A stretch of 64,000 nucleotides of DNA. Origin: Pyropia yezoensis (taxonomy: Eukaryota > Rhodophyta > Bangiophyceae > Bangiales > Bangiaceae). Below, in pieces: positions 1-8,907 of the stretch; positions within the stretch are counted from its first letter, which is position 1, and each line of letters opens with the position of its first letter. The DNA lies in contig CM020618.1 in NCBI GenBank assembly GCA_009829735.1, positions 16,043,346 to 16,107,345 of the forward strand, written 5' to 3'. The notes beneath the pieces are model-generated. The model saw only the letters and a list, made by a program, of their open reading frames with translations. It made no database searches and was not told where the DNA came from. The translations under genes and the position numbers were made by a program.

Positions 1-320
1 ACCGCAAGCGGCTCTCCCCCCGCGATACGCATGCTGCCGCGAAAGGCGTGGAGCGCCGGCTCAGGCCGCTGCACCGTCACGCTCGCAGATAGGGTGTCGA
101 GTTCAGCCGCGGACAGCGGTTCTTCCCGGTCGGAAAGCACTGCCGGCAGCGTCACGCGCTTGAGGTTGGACTCCCCGTCCAGGTTGGCCGTAGACACGTA
201 CGCAACGCCGCCCGCGATGGGAGCCGTCGCGAGGAGCACCAGGTCTGCCGGGAACGTCTCCCCTCGGCGACCAGCACCACATCCCCCACCGCCACTGCTG
301 CGCGTGTCAGCCGCACGTGG
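1..320 (-). pseudogene. P4-type ATPase (phospholipid flippase), actuator-domain fragment at the window edge
   Basis: Read on the minus strand, this stretch gives the signature run that follows TM2 in P4-ATPases: VGDVVLV, then FPADLVLLA, then TANLDGESNLKRV. These match the family pattern VGDIV...FPADL...ETANLDGETNLK of the actuator domain. P4-ATPases move phospholipids across membranes of the secretory and endocytic system in eukaryotes. The frame breaks once inside a four-base run (C at 261-264 on the plus strand), where one more base would keep VAEG and ETFPADL together. This could be a real lesion or a sequence error. The protein continues beyond position 1. Its N-terminal part is about 1.4 kb away (1641-2369), separated by unrelated sequence, so the gene is either split by an insertion or has a strange intron. 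Confidence 0.7.
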
Positions 321-324
321 TGTC

Positions 325-615
325 ACACGACGACCACCCGACTACCACCCCCCGACCACCCCACGACCACCCCACGACCACCCCACGACCACCCCACGAC
401 CACCCCACGACCACCTGGCCAATATAAATACACAGTTGGACTGGCCTGCCGTGGGGTGGTCGTCAGGTGGTCGTCAGGTGGTCGTCGGGTGGTCGTGGGG
501 TGGTCGTCGGGTGGTCGTGGGGTGGTCGTCGGGTGGTCGTCGGGTGGTCGTGGGGTGGTCGTCGGGTGGTCGTGGGGTGGTCGTCGGGTGGTCGTGGGGT
601 GGGTCCACCGCCCCC
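325..615. repeat. fold-back 11-bp minisatellite with a promoter-like loop
   Basis: The left arm (about 340-417) is a tandem array of the 11-bp unit CCACCCCACGA. The right arm (about 455-605) is a longer array of the complementary unit, GGTGGTCGTSG. Together they form a long imperfect inverted repeat. The unique loop of roughly 40 bp holds a CCAAT box (418-422) directly followed by TATAAATA (423-430). All reading frames stay open through the arms, which explains several spurious ORFs here. It lies exactly where the P4-ATPase and hydrolase fragments lose homology. Confidence 0.8.
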
Positions 616-639
616 TGACCACCACCTCCCCCCCCGTCT

Positions 640-1027
640 TGGGAGTCGCCGAGGGCGCGGCGGCGCGTACGTCTGCACGGCCTTCCTCGTTGGCGGCTTT
701 TCAGACGGCCCGGTGGTGGCGTACCTCTCCGACGTTTCTGCCGTCCCCGACGACGTGTACGCGGCGCTGCTGGCGGTGGGGGCGCCGCCCGGCCCGGGCC
801 TGCGGCTGTGCGCGCTCGCATCGACGCTCAGCCGCACGCCGCACGCGGCGCGCTGGAGCCTCGGCCAGGCGGTCGCGTGGGTGGCCCGCTTCCGGCGGGA
901 TGGGGCGGTGGCCGCCGCGGTGCGGGCGGTGGGCATGAGCTGCGAGGTGGGCGACCACGCGGCGGTGAATGCAGAGCTGGCGGTGACCGGGGGAGGGCGG
1001 TCCCGGGAGGGCGCGTCTCGCATATGA
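640..1027 (+). pseudogene. metallo-beta-lactamase-fold hydrolase, C-terminal fragment
   Basis: The translation has AYVCTAFLVGG, VVAYLSDVSAVPDD, TPHAARWSLGQAVAWVARF and AVGMSCEVGDHAAVNAEL. These resemble the C-terminal half of a eukaryotic and bacterial MBL-fold hydrolase group (fission yeast C777.06c-like), where the pattern is YLSDVS...P, then THxxHWSLGQ, then GMTHExDH. The Asp of the SDVS motif, which binds metal in MBL enzymes, is kept. The His usually seen in GMTHE is Cys here, and the HxHxDH half is absent. The upstream boundary is the fold-back minisatellite. I infer a truncated, non-functional copy. A spliced exon cannot be ruled out. Confidence 0.5.
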
Positions 1028-1640
1028 CGGAGAGCGGTTTGTGTTTGACGGGGCGGGGGGGGGTGGGGGGGGGGCGCAAAAAAAAAAACACGGAGACAGC
1101 CTCGGCCCGCTGAGTGGTTGTGAGGGCTGGGGGGTCTCGCCGCGAGGGAGGTATGTATTCTCTTTGCTCGTTTTTTGGGGGGGGGGGGGGGAGGGCTCCC
1201 GTACAAGTTTTGACACCCACGAACCCACTTCCCTCGGATTGCCGCCGCCGCCGTCGCCGTCGCCCGTCGTCGCCGTCCTGTTACTGGCAATGCGGCAGGT
1301 GCCAGCCTCGGTGGCCGTAGCGCGTGCCCGCGGTCGGTGGCGCGGCCGACCCGCCACCGACGCTGCCGCAACCGCCGCCGTCGGTGATCACCGCTGCCGC
1401 CCCCGTCGCCGGGGGACACGACGCGCGGGGGACTCCTCGGGCGGTCCCCCCCCCCCTGCCCGCGACGGTGGCGGCACGCGCCTGAAACGGTCTCCGCCGC
1501 TGCCATTGACACCAGGTACATAGTGCCTGCAGCAGAGAAGGAAGGAGCGGACTCTGCTGGTGGTGCTCCTCGTAACGAAGATAACACCGCCGGCCCGTGG
1601 CCCGCGGCGTCGGCTGGGCGGCAGCGACAGTGGGCGGCGG
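1028..1640. other. homopolymer-rich spacer, no gene seen
   Basis: There are long G runs near 1050-1072 and 1176-1190, an A run near 1078-1088, and GC-rich codon-like repeats after 1240. I find no coherent protein in any frame. Confidence 0.6.
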
Positions 1641-2369
1641 CTACGGCTGGGGCACCCTTTCTGGCGCGCCATGCCGAGGCTGAAGGGCTTCGCCGCCCTG
1701 TGCGCCCTCCCCCCCCGCCCCCTCCCTCCTCCGCGGGCTAAGGCCCTCTTCCCGGAGCGTTGCCGCCTCGTCGGCGGTCAGCTGCTCGCCCGCGGCGTGG
1801 ATGGGCGCGCCCCGCCGAGACAGCACGTACGCCGGCCGGCCGTTGGTGACAGAGTCGGAGCGCCCCCGTCGGGCGTCATCCCACACGTCACGCGCGAGGG
1901 AAAAGCCCACAATGACAATCAGCGGCAGCAAGTTAGTGATGGGCCGCGTCGGGCTGACGCCGGGCACCAGAGACAGGATGGCAATGGCGGTGAAGAAGGG
2001 GTTGGCCACCCGCCGCAGCTGCCGCCACTGCAGCGCCGCTCGCACAACGGCCATGCACGCCGCCTCCGCCTCCGGCCGCGCGGCGGGCGGGCCCGCCACC
2101 ACGGTCGCTGGCGGGTGCGGACCGACCAACTCGCCGACTGCCGCGTCGAGCGCCGCCGCCGCCGCCGCCGCCGCCGCACAGCCCGCCGCCGCCCCCCGCG
2201 CGTCGGCGTCGGAGAGGACCGCGCCGGCGGCGGCGGCGCGGCGGCGGAGCGCCAGCGCATCCACCTCCACCGCGGCGACGAGGGAGCGGGCGGCGTCCGC
2301 GAGGTGCCCGCCGTGGCGGCGGGGATCAAACACTGCCGCCGCGGACTCACAAGCCCCGGCGGCCGGCGA
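1641..2369 (-). pseudogene. P4-type ATPase, N-terminal TM1-TM2 fragment
   Basis: The minus strand encodes an Ala-rich leader, then WRQLRRVANPFFTAIAIL, LVPGVSPTRPITNLLPLIV and VWDDARRGRSDSVTNGR. These match the P4-ATPase start: QFxRxANxYF, TM1, a P-x-T-x-x-x-P loop, TM2, then the D-x-x-R-x-x-x-D-x-x-x-N tail. Homology ends near 1740 and resumes at 320-1 with the actuator domain. The frame is continuous with the upstream NTPase-nuclease gene: one TAG (2370-2372) is all that separates them. The first ATG in this frame is at 2055, just before TM1, so the usual cytosolic N-terminus has no obvious start. Transmembrane identity is clear. The broken state is inferred. Confidence 0.65.
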
Positions 2370-5300
2370 CTAGTCGCCATTGTGTCGCCTACCGCCAACA
2401 CCCGCACCAGCGCCGCCGCCACCGTCGCTGCTACCGTCGTTGTCGGATGGCATCGTAGATCCCACGAAGGCCTCGGACATGAGTAGATCCCCAGCCTCCA
2501 CCACAGGGAAGAGGACAGGTCCATAGAAGTCCTTGAGGTCGTCAAAGGTGAGAACCACCGTCTGGCCCACCCGCGACTGCTGCGCAAACTGCCGGTTGGT
2601 GATTGCAGCACTGCACCGCTCCACGTCACGCTCATCAGCCTCCTCCTTGAGCGGCTTGATGGGCGTCGCCTTGGATGCGTCGAAGGTGTTCGCCTTTGTT
2701 AGACGGCAGACAACGACAAGCGCAAAGCGGTTCTGCCAATGCTCCCAGCTTCCGCCAAGCACTGGGCACAGCTTGTCCCACATGTCCTGCACCATCTGGC
2801 CGTTGAGTTGCCGGACCGTCTTGTTGCCCTGCAGCAGGTTGGAGCTCTTGAACTGCAATCCCACCGCAATGAGATCCCCTTGCTTGACGCCCGCACCATC
2901 TGACGCACACTTGAAGAAGATGACGGCATCAATACCCGCCTCGTTGCCAGGCATCAGCCACACGTACCGCAGCAGCTCCTCCTTGTGGTCAGGGTCCGAA
3001 GCCATCTTCAGCAGCTCCTCAAATGACTTGTCGTTGCGGACGCCCTTGAAGGCCAGATGAGCACACAACTGCACGTCATTCACCAAGGGGCTATCGCCAA
3101 CGTGGGTGACAGGAAGGGCGTTCCCGTCGACAGCAGTGGCATACATGCCGCGGAGAGTTGTGGCTTGGTACTCGGCAGGCCTGCGTGATCGCAGCACGGA
3201 GCGCACCACCTCCATCGCCGACGTCATCCGCTCCCAGGTTGCCGAGTGCGACGTCGAGGAAGGCGAAAAGTAGGACAACGGCTTCAGCACGTCACAGGTG
3301 GTTGTCCTGGTGCCCGCCATGACGTCAAACAGCTGCATTGGCACCACCAGCGGATTGAAGACACTGCCGCCGGACGCAATCACGATGGAGTCTCTGCGCA
3401 GCTCGTCCCACGAGTACTGGGTGATGCCGTCCTTGGTCTGGATCGACAGGGCGTTGTCATGGTAGCGGACCTGCTCACCTCGAAAGATCTTGGTGAAGAA
3501 CTCGTCCGTACCGGTGTACATCCCTGAGATGACGTCCGAGCTGGGCACAAGTGCGATAGAGGCGTCGCGCGCTGCTTGCGAGAGGATGCCCCACACGCTG
3601 GCACCAGGCCCCGCTCTGGACAGCAGTACGGCCGCCCAGGCAGCAAAACGTGGGTGACCACCCGTGAGGGCGCACAGAGCGTCCAGCAAACGAGTAGGGT
3701 TGGACACGTCGCGGCCCTCGCGTGACGCCTTCCGCTCCACCTTCCACGAGTACCGCCAACCAAAGCAGCTAAGATGGAGCCCCCTCGCACCCAATTGCTC
3801 CAGTGCACGCCGCAGAAGTGGCCGAACATCGACGGGGCCCTCCAGCTCGACGTACGTTAGCGACCGCTGCGAGGGCGTCTGGAGCTCGCGCTCAACCAGA
3901 GAACTGGTAATAGATGTGCAGACCGTCAGGCCGCCAAACGAGTCCGTCAGCCGGGCACAAGCAGATCGCAGCCCGTCAGCAGCGTCGTAGTTGGGCACTT
4001 TGGCTGCCGCATCGGGGTAGCGGCGCTGGTACGGCTGTGGCGGTAGAAGGTTGCGCGCCTTGCCCAGCTCGTCCACGGCCAGGATGATTCGGCTAGCTGC
4101 GCCACCTCGCGATCCCCGGGTACTCAGCAGCTCGTTGACCTCCTTTTCGAGAGCATCACTGGGAAGAATGCCGGCCTTGATGGCGGCACAGGCCTGTCCC
4201 ACAAACATCTTGAAGTCCTCAGCCACCTTTCCGGGCCTCAGCTCGGCCAGCTCGACGAAAAGGACCCGCAGGTACAGAGGCACTTCCACGTAGGCGTCGT
4301 CCGCATTGACCAGATGGTACTCTTCTGGTTGGATGGCGTAGTTGTCGTTGAAGTTGACACCAAAGACGACACACGACGCAGCAAAGTCGGCCACCTGCGC
4401 CAGCGTTTGCCCCTCGTTGGCCAGCTCCTTGTCCAGCGCGGCCGCGGCCACCCACGAGCAATGCAGGTCCTCAGCCTCCCTGGCCAGCCGCATCTGTAGT
4501 CGGCAAAACTGCTGTAGCGCGAGCGTCTTGCCCAGCCCCGGTGTAGCGACCACAGCCGCAAGCTTGGCGCGGAGACGGTTCTTCGGTGCAGAGGAGTCGT
4601 CAACGGGCTGGTCGGTAGAGGCCACCACAGGTGGTGCCAGAGCACTGTGCGACAGCATCGTGCTCCATATCCGGACCGCCGTCCGTTGACCATCTTCGAT
4701 CCCCGCGTCCCACGCCGGCAGCGGGTGAAACACCTCCCACCACAACGGGGACTCGCGGTGTCGGTCGTCCTGCGACTGGCGCGTCAGCTCCAAGCGCTTA
4801 AGGATGTCGCCGGCTGACACCTGCTTGTAGCCCAGCAGCCTCAACCGCTTGCTGCGCAAGTCTGTCAGCGACGCAGTGAGCTGGCGCAGCTCCCCGATGC
4901 GCTTGCGCACCGCTCGACGGCGGTTCTTGCGGTAGTTCTTTCCGCGACCAGCAGACGGGTCACCAGCTTGCACCTGGGAGACGCCCTTCACGCGAAGCCA
5001 CTGCGCCACCAAGGAGCGCTTGTGGGTGAGCTCGGCGATCTCTGTGTCAAGCTGGTCTAAGGCTGCGGCCGCCGCCTCGGCCCGCTCGACGGACGCCAAC
5101 TCGGCTTCATACAGCGCCATCCCTTGATCGTACCGCTTCAGAAGCTCCTTGCGCTCGGCTTCTGTTGTAGCCTGCTCGCTCTTCCGCAAATGAAACGTGG
5201 CATTGTTGTAGAGCTCCGCCAGCGCAGCCGAGGGGTCCTTGGGCGCCTTGGGGTTGTCGCCGGGCACACCCGCAGAGCCAGACATCACCGTCGCTGGCCG

Positions 5301-5483
5301 ACACGGGAGAGGCGTGGAGCTCTGGTAGAGCGACGCCGTCGAGAGCCGCACCCGCCGTGCGACTGCCACTTGAGGGAACAGCCTGGAGGGCCGCCCGATG
5401 CGCATGACGCGCGCGTGGTACACGCTTCCTCCAACAAGGCCCCACCCAGTCGAAGCACCCACAAACCCTAGGACGAGGGGCAT
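2370..5483 (-). CDS. Crinkler/RHS-like P-loop NTPase with C-terminal REase-type nuclease signature
   Basis: This is a 1037-residue uninterrupted ORF. Residues about 75-230 are charged and helical with a very basic stretch (GKNYRKNRRRAVRKR). A Walker A-like motif ATPGLGKT sits near residue 313-320 (catalytic Lys 319) and Walker B IILAVDEL near 466-473 (Asp471, Glu472), followed by an STAND-like helical region. Near the end, GIDAVIFF (Asp852) and then VGLQFKSS (Gln877, Lys879) form a D...QxK arrangement typical of PD-(D/E)xK nucleases. NTPase plus REase fold is the architecture of Crinkler effectors and trypanosome RHS proteins, which often sit at retroelement hot spots. In-frame ATGs at 5483, 5405 and 5285 are all possible; I took the longest. 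The Arg-rich N-terminus could be a targeting peptide. No ubiquitin-like header domain is evident. Confidence 0.6.
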   Translation of the reverse strand: MPLVLGFVGASTGWGLVGGSVYHARVMRIGRPSRLFPQVAVARRVRLSTASLYQSSTPLPCRPATVMSGSAGVPGDNPKAPKDPSAALAELYNNATFHLRKSEQATTEAERKELLKRYDQGMALYEAELASVERAEAAAAALDQLDTEIAELTHKRSLVAQWLRVKGVSQVQAGDPSAGRGKNYRKNRRRAVRKRIGELRQLTASLTDLRSKRLRLLGYKQVSAGDILKRLELTRQSQDDRHRESPLWWEVFHPLPAWDAGIEDGQRTAVRIWSTMLSHSALAPPVVASTDQPVDDSSAPKNRLRAKLAAVVATPGLGKTLALQQFCRLQMRLAREAEDLHCSWVAAAALDKELANEGQTLAQVADFAASCVVFGVNFNDNYAIQPEEYHLVNADDAYVEVPLYLRVLFVELAELRPGKVAEDFKMFVGQACAAIKAGILPSDALEKEVNELLSTRGSRGGAASRIILAVDELGKARNLLPPQPYQRRYPDAAAKVPNYDAADGLRSACARLTDSFGGLTVCTSITSSLVERELQTPSQRSLTYVELEGPVDVRPLLRRALEQLGARGLHLSCFGWRYSWKVERKASREGRDVSNPTRLLDALCALTGGHPRFAAWAAVLLSRAGPGASVWGILSQAARDASIALVPSSDVISGMYTGTDEFFTKIFRGEQVRYHDNALSIQTKDGITQYSWDELRRDSIVIASGGSVFNPLVVPMQLFDVMAGTRTTTCDVLKPLSYFSPSSTSHSATWERMTSAMEVVRSVLRSRRPAEYQATTLRGMYATAVDGNALPVTHVGDSPLVNDVQLCAHLAFKGVRNDKSFEELLKMASDPDHKEELLRYVWLMPGNEAGIDAVIFFKCASDGAGVKQGDLIAVGLQFKSSNLLQGNKTVRQLNGQMVQDMWDKLCPVLGGSWEHWQNRFALVVVCRLTKANTFDASKATPIKPLKEEADERDVERCSAAITNRQFAQQSRVGQTVVLTFDDLKDFYGPVLFPVVEAGDLLMSEAFVGSTMPSDNDGSSDGGGGAGAGVGGRRHNGD

Positions 5484-5555
5484 GCTGGGCAAGATCTTGG
5501 CAACAGAGGATGTCGCTGGGGTCAGCCCACTGATCCTGTGGGCGGCGCAAGACAA

Positions 5556-6857
5556 GAGGAGAGGAGCAGGCGCACAATCCTGTCAGTCCAACGGGCGAAT
5601 GCCAAAGGATAGGACGCAAGGATGCAGATGACCTCAGCTGGCGCGGGCAAGCCACAAGGCGTTACGGCACCACCAACAGGGGAAGACCACCACACCACGG
5701 ATTGAATGACAGAAAGAGGAAGAAGAGAACATACAGCACCACGCAGAACCGCACACGCGAAGCACAGAAGAATGAGAAGAGGCCGACGGGGGCGGGTACG
5801 GGCCGTGCAGGACGTCGCCACCAGCAAGGGGGGGGGGAAGACGAGTGCAATGTGCTGCCTCGTACGCGGCTGCCGTCAACGCAACTGCCGCCACGACGCG
5901 CAAGGCCGCCACAGAGTTGACGTCAGCTGGGGGGCGATGCAGGTGGCGGGGGAGGCGGGAGGGAGCCTGTGGCGACAGCAGCGGCTGCCCCGTCGCGAGC
6001 TCAGTGCTCTCCCGGCGGCCGCCTCGCGCCGCGCCTCCACCACACGCGCATGTGGCCGCCGCGCCTGCGCAGTAGAGAGTTCCTTCTTTTCTCGCCGCCT
6101 GCATGGCCAGTATAGTGTACATACAACGGGCAGTCCTAAGAGTGTTTCCACGTGTACCAACCATCTCGCATACCATCTCGCATACATTTTCGGAATGCTC
6201 ATTTAAGGCGCCACGTGGCCGTTGAATGTCCAGTTGGCCAATGGGAGAGCCGCGCGGGCTCGTGGGTCCCCGGTGGAGGGCCGATTCGTGCCGTCGATTC
6301 AGATTCAGAGGGGAAAGGAGTTGCTATAGTTGATTCAAGTCTCGAGTGCCACGTTCACGACAGAGATGGTGGCGACTTGGTTTATACCATCTCGGAAACG
6401 ATCTACCCCCCCCTAGTTCGTTTCCGAGATGGTCTAGACCATGTCGTTTCGGCTGGTGGGACGCCATATTGGGCTAGAACTGGCCCCGTTTGAAGGTTTC
6501 GCGGCATGTTTGAAAGCTTTGAGACATGATTCGAGGGTCCTGCCTGCGTTTTGGCGCGTACAAACTGCAAGGGGGGGGATGGACGCGGGTCATTGTGCTG
6601 TGCCGGCCCGATCGACACAGTTGCTGGCGCCCACTCGCGTGGATCCCTCCGGCTGGGGACTAGCGCATGTCTGGCGGCCCTGTGTCCACGAGCGCTGACA
6701 CGTACCCGGCCCAGCTATGCTGGGCGACGTCCTGGGGCAGCCACGCGTGGCCAATCCGCGGTTCTTTTGGCCGGCAGGGGCGGCGGGGGGGGGCGCTCAC
6801 AGGAGCCTCGGGGCGGCCGCTTCGCGTCGGCCCGCCATGCCGGGGAGTGTTCCAGGG
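5556..6857. other. intergenic region between the NTPase gene and the GypA tandem
   Basis: No convincing protein is found on either strand. Positions 5700-5800 and 6100-6430 are more AT-rich than their surroundings. The direct repeat ACCATCTCGCAT occurs twice at 6162-6185. It shares its first eight bases with the arms of the hairpin at 6386-6433. The NTPase promoter should lie within 5484-6200. Confidence 0.5.
6386..6433. repeat. perfect 16-bp inverted repeat (hairpin)
   Basis: ACCATCTCGGAAACGA (6386-6401) and its exact reverse complement (6418-6433) flank a 16-nt loop with a run of eight C. Confidence 0.85.
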
Positions 6858-6862
6858 GGTAC

Positions 6863-7330
6863 TGTGGCAGTATTGACCCCCAGGTAGGGGGCAACACGTG
6901 CCATGCAAGGGGCGGCAGGCCACTAGCCTGATCCGTTCCTCCCCCTGCATTTGGGTCCATATTCCCTAAGTTCGGGATAGTTAGCTTAGTAGTAAATCCA
7001 ACTTGGATTTGAGGGTTTTCTGCATTTATCGTCTTGAATTTTCGTGTGGCCCGGTGGGCAGGTGCTGGGGTGGGAGATTCTGAGTGGCGAGATTCTGAGT
7101 GGACCCTGGGGGGATAAGGGGAGGGACAGCGGGGCTTGGCCCTGCGTCCCCGTCCCGACCAAGAAACTGTTGGACCACACACCATCTTCTTGTTTGTCCG
7201 TGGGGGGATTGCCCCACAACAGGGATAGAGTGTGTGCGACTTGCACTTCTTCCGGTTCCCCCGACACGGGAGGCAGCCCCCGCACACCGCCCCAACTTGG
7301 GTACTGTGTGTGCGAGTGGTTTTTGCCACA
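6863..7330 (+). repeat. GypA LTR, first of three (5' LTR of GypA-1)
   Basis: This 468-bp LTR begins TGTGGCA and ends TGCCACA, a 7-bp terminal inverted repeat. A primer-binding site, TGGTGGAGCAGCAGGGGA, starts 3 nt later (7333). Confidence 0.92.
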
Positions 7331-7449
7331 TTTGGTGGAGCAGCAGGGGATAGAGGTAAACTTTACCTCCGGGTGCACCCGGGTGTAGGGGGCCCTCTGT
7401 CTCAGAGGAACGGTGGACTTGGACCGTGTCATACGGATCGTTAGCCAAC

Positions 7450-8907
7450 ATGGCTAGCTCGGACCCCCCGTCGTCCGGGGAGTACACGGGTGACGCACGT
7501 ACTTCAGTGCCTTTGAATACTGGTGAGACACAGGTGGGTTTACCTGGGGTCGCAGAGGGACTAGAGGTCCCTCAAGCCAGCAGGACTGGAAGTGCGGGCG
7601 GGCAACAGGCCACCCCGACTCAGTCGGGAGTTCACTCGGGTGACACTTCTGACGTGGGTGGGCCGAAGTCTGGCCACCGCGTGGTATACTCAACGGGAAC
7701 GTCCCAAGGGGTGAGGACTGTCCCCGCGAGTTCCACTCGGGTTGGAGCCAACTTTGGCATGGAGCCATCGCCAACTAGGCTTTCGGAGGACGGCGGACCT
7801 CCGTTGGTCGGCGATGGGCTCGCGCCCATGCCCCCGGTTGAGACCCCTGAGGAACGTGGTTACCCCTCAGGTGGACTCCCGGAGGTGGACCGAGACTCAA
7901 CTGGAGTCGTCAATCCACTCCTCGCGGAAACTGTCCGTCGGGAAGCGACCAATGTGTTGCGGCAGACTTTGCCGGACCTGGTGGTCACGATGACGAATAC
8001 TATTCTGAATCAGATTGTGGCGAGTTTGCCAGATGGCCTTAATGTCCAAACCGGATTGGGGCCTTCGAGCCCGCAGGCGCAGGGGGTGACCCCCCTGACA
8101 CCTATCTCGGGTCGCCCTGAACAGGGGGCGACCCCTGTGACTCCCAACGAGGGAGCCACACCATACTCGGTGGGGCGTACGCCCTTCATGGGGGAGTTCC
8201 CCCCGACAACACCGGCGGCTACACCAAGCGCGCCGCGCCGGACTACAGGCACTGTGGGTGAACTTACCCCAGTGCCACAGCGGCTGTTCCCTCAACGTGA
8301 GGTGCCGCCCAAGATCCAGGTAGCCAACCCGGTCTACCAGAGGATCTTTGACTGTGAGACCTACGCCCTCCACAACAAGTCGGTGGCGTATGGTCCCGAC
8401 CAGGCCCGAGCCATGGGCCGTGCCAAGAAGAATGCACTTCACTCTTTTGGGCACAAAGCGGAGTGGGATGGAACTCCCCCCCTCCGTGTCTTTGAGTTCC
8501 TACGTCGTTTCACAAAAGCCTGTGACGACAATGCCATAAGTGAAGGCATGGCTTTTTACATGCTACAGGAGTTTACGAAGGGAGACCTGCGGACAGAACT
8601 TATGTCCGTCATGCCCAGCTCCTCAAGTGGAGGCGCTGGGGAGGTGACGTCCTATTTGGAGCTCGTCAACTGGTTGTTGAGGGCCATGGTTGATGAAGCG
8701 GCGTTGGCTTCTCAAGTCGAGGAGTTTACGCAAGCCCATCAGGAAGAGGCGGAGGACGAGTTGTCCTTTGCGGAGCGAGTCCGTAAGCTCAACAATCTTT
8801 GTGGGTTTCTTCATCCACAAGCTGTGGTGAAGAGTCGGTTTGTGGAAGGACTCCACTGGTCAGTCCGAATGGAGACACCGGTGTGGATGACTCCACGGCC
8901 ACGCTGA
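7450..8907 (+). pseudogene. gag: GypA-1 Gag, C-terminally truncated
   Basis: ATG 7450 (MASSDPPSSGEY) starts a 485-residue product. It has the Pro/Thr-rich N-terminus and the capsid-like region with FDCETYALHNKS and FLRRFTKACDDNAI, but stops soon after SVRMET. At 8871-8876 (GGAGAC) the sequence jumps to what in the intact element is the antisense-gene region, adding nine out-of-context residues. The coiled Glu/Arg-rich tail and the CCHC knuckle are lost, so it should not package RNA normally. Confidence 0.85.

Noticed and set aside
5634-6206. Overlapping ORFs on both strands upstream of the NTPase gene
   Set aside because: Low-complexity translations with no recognisable motif.
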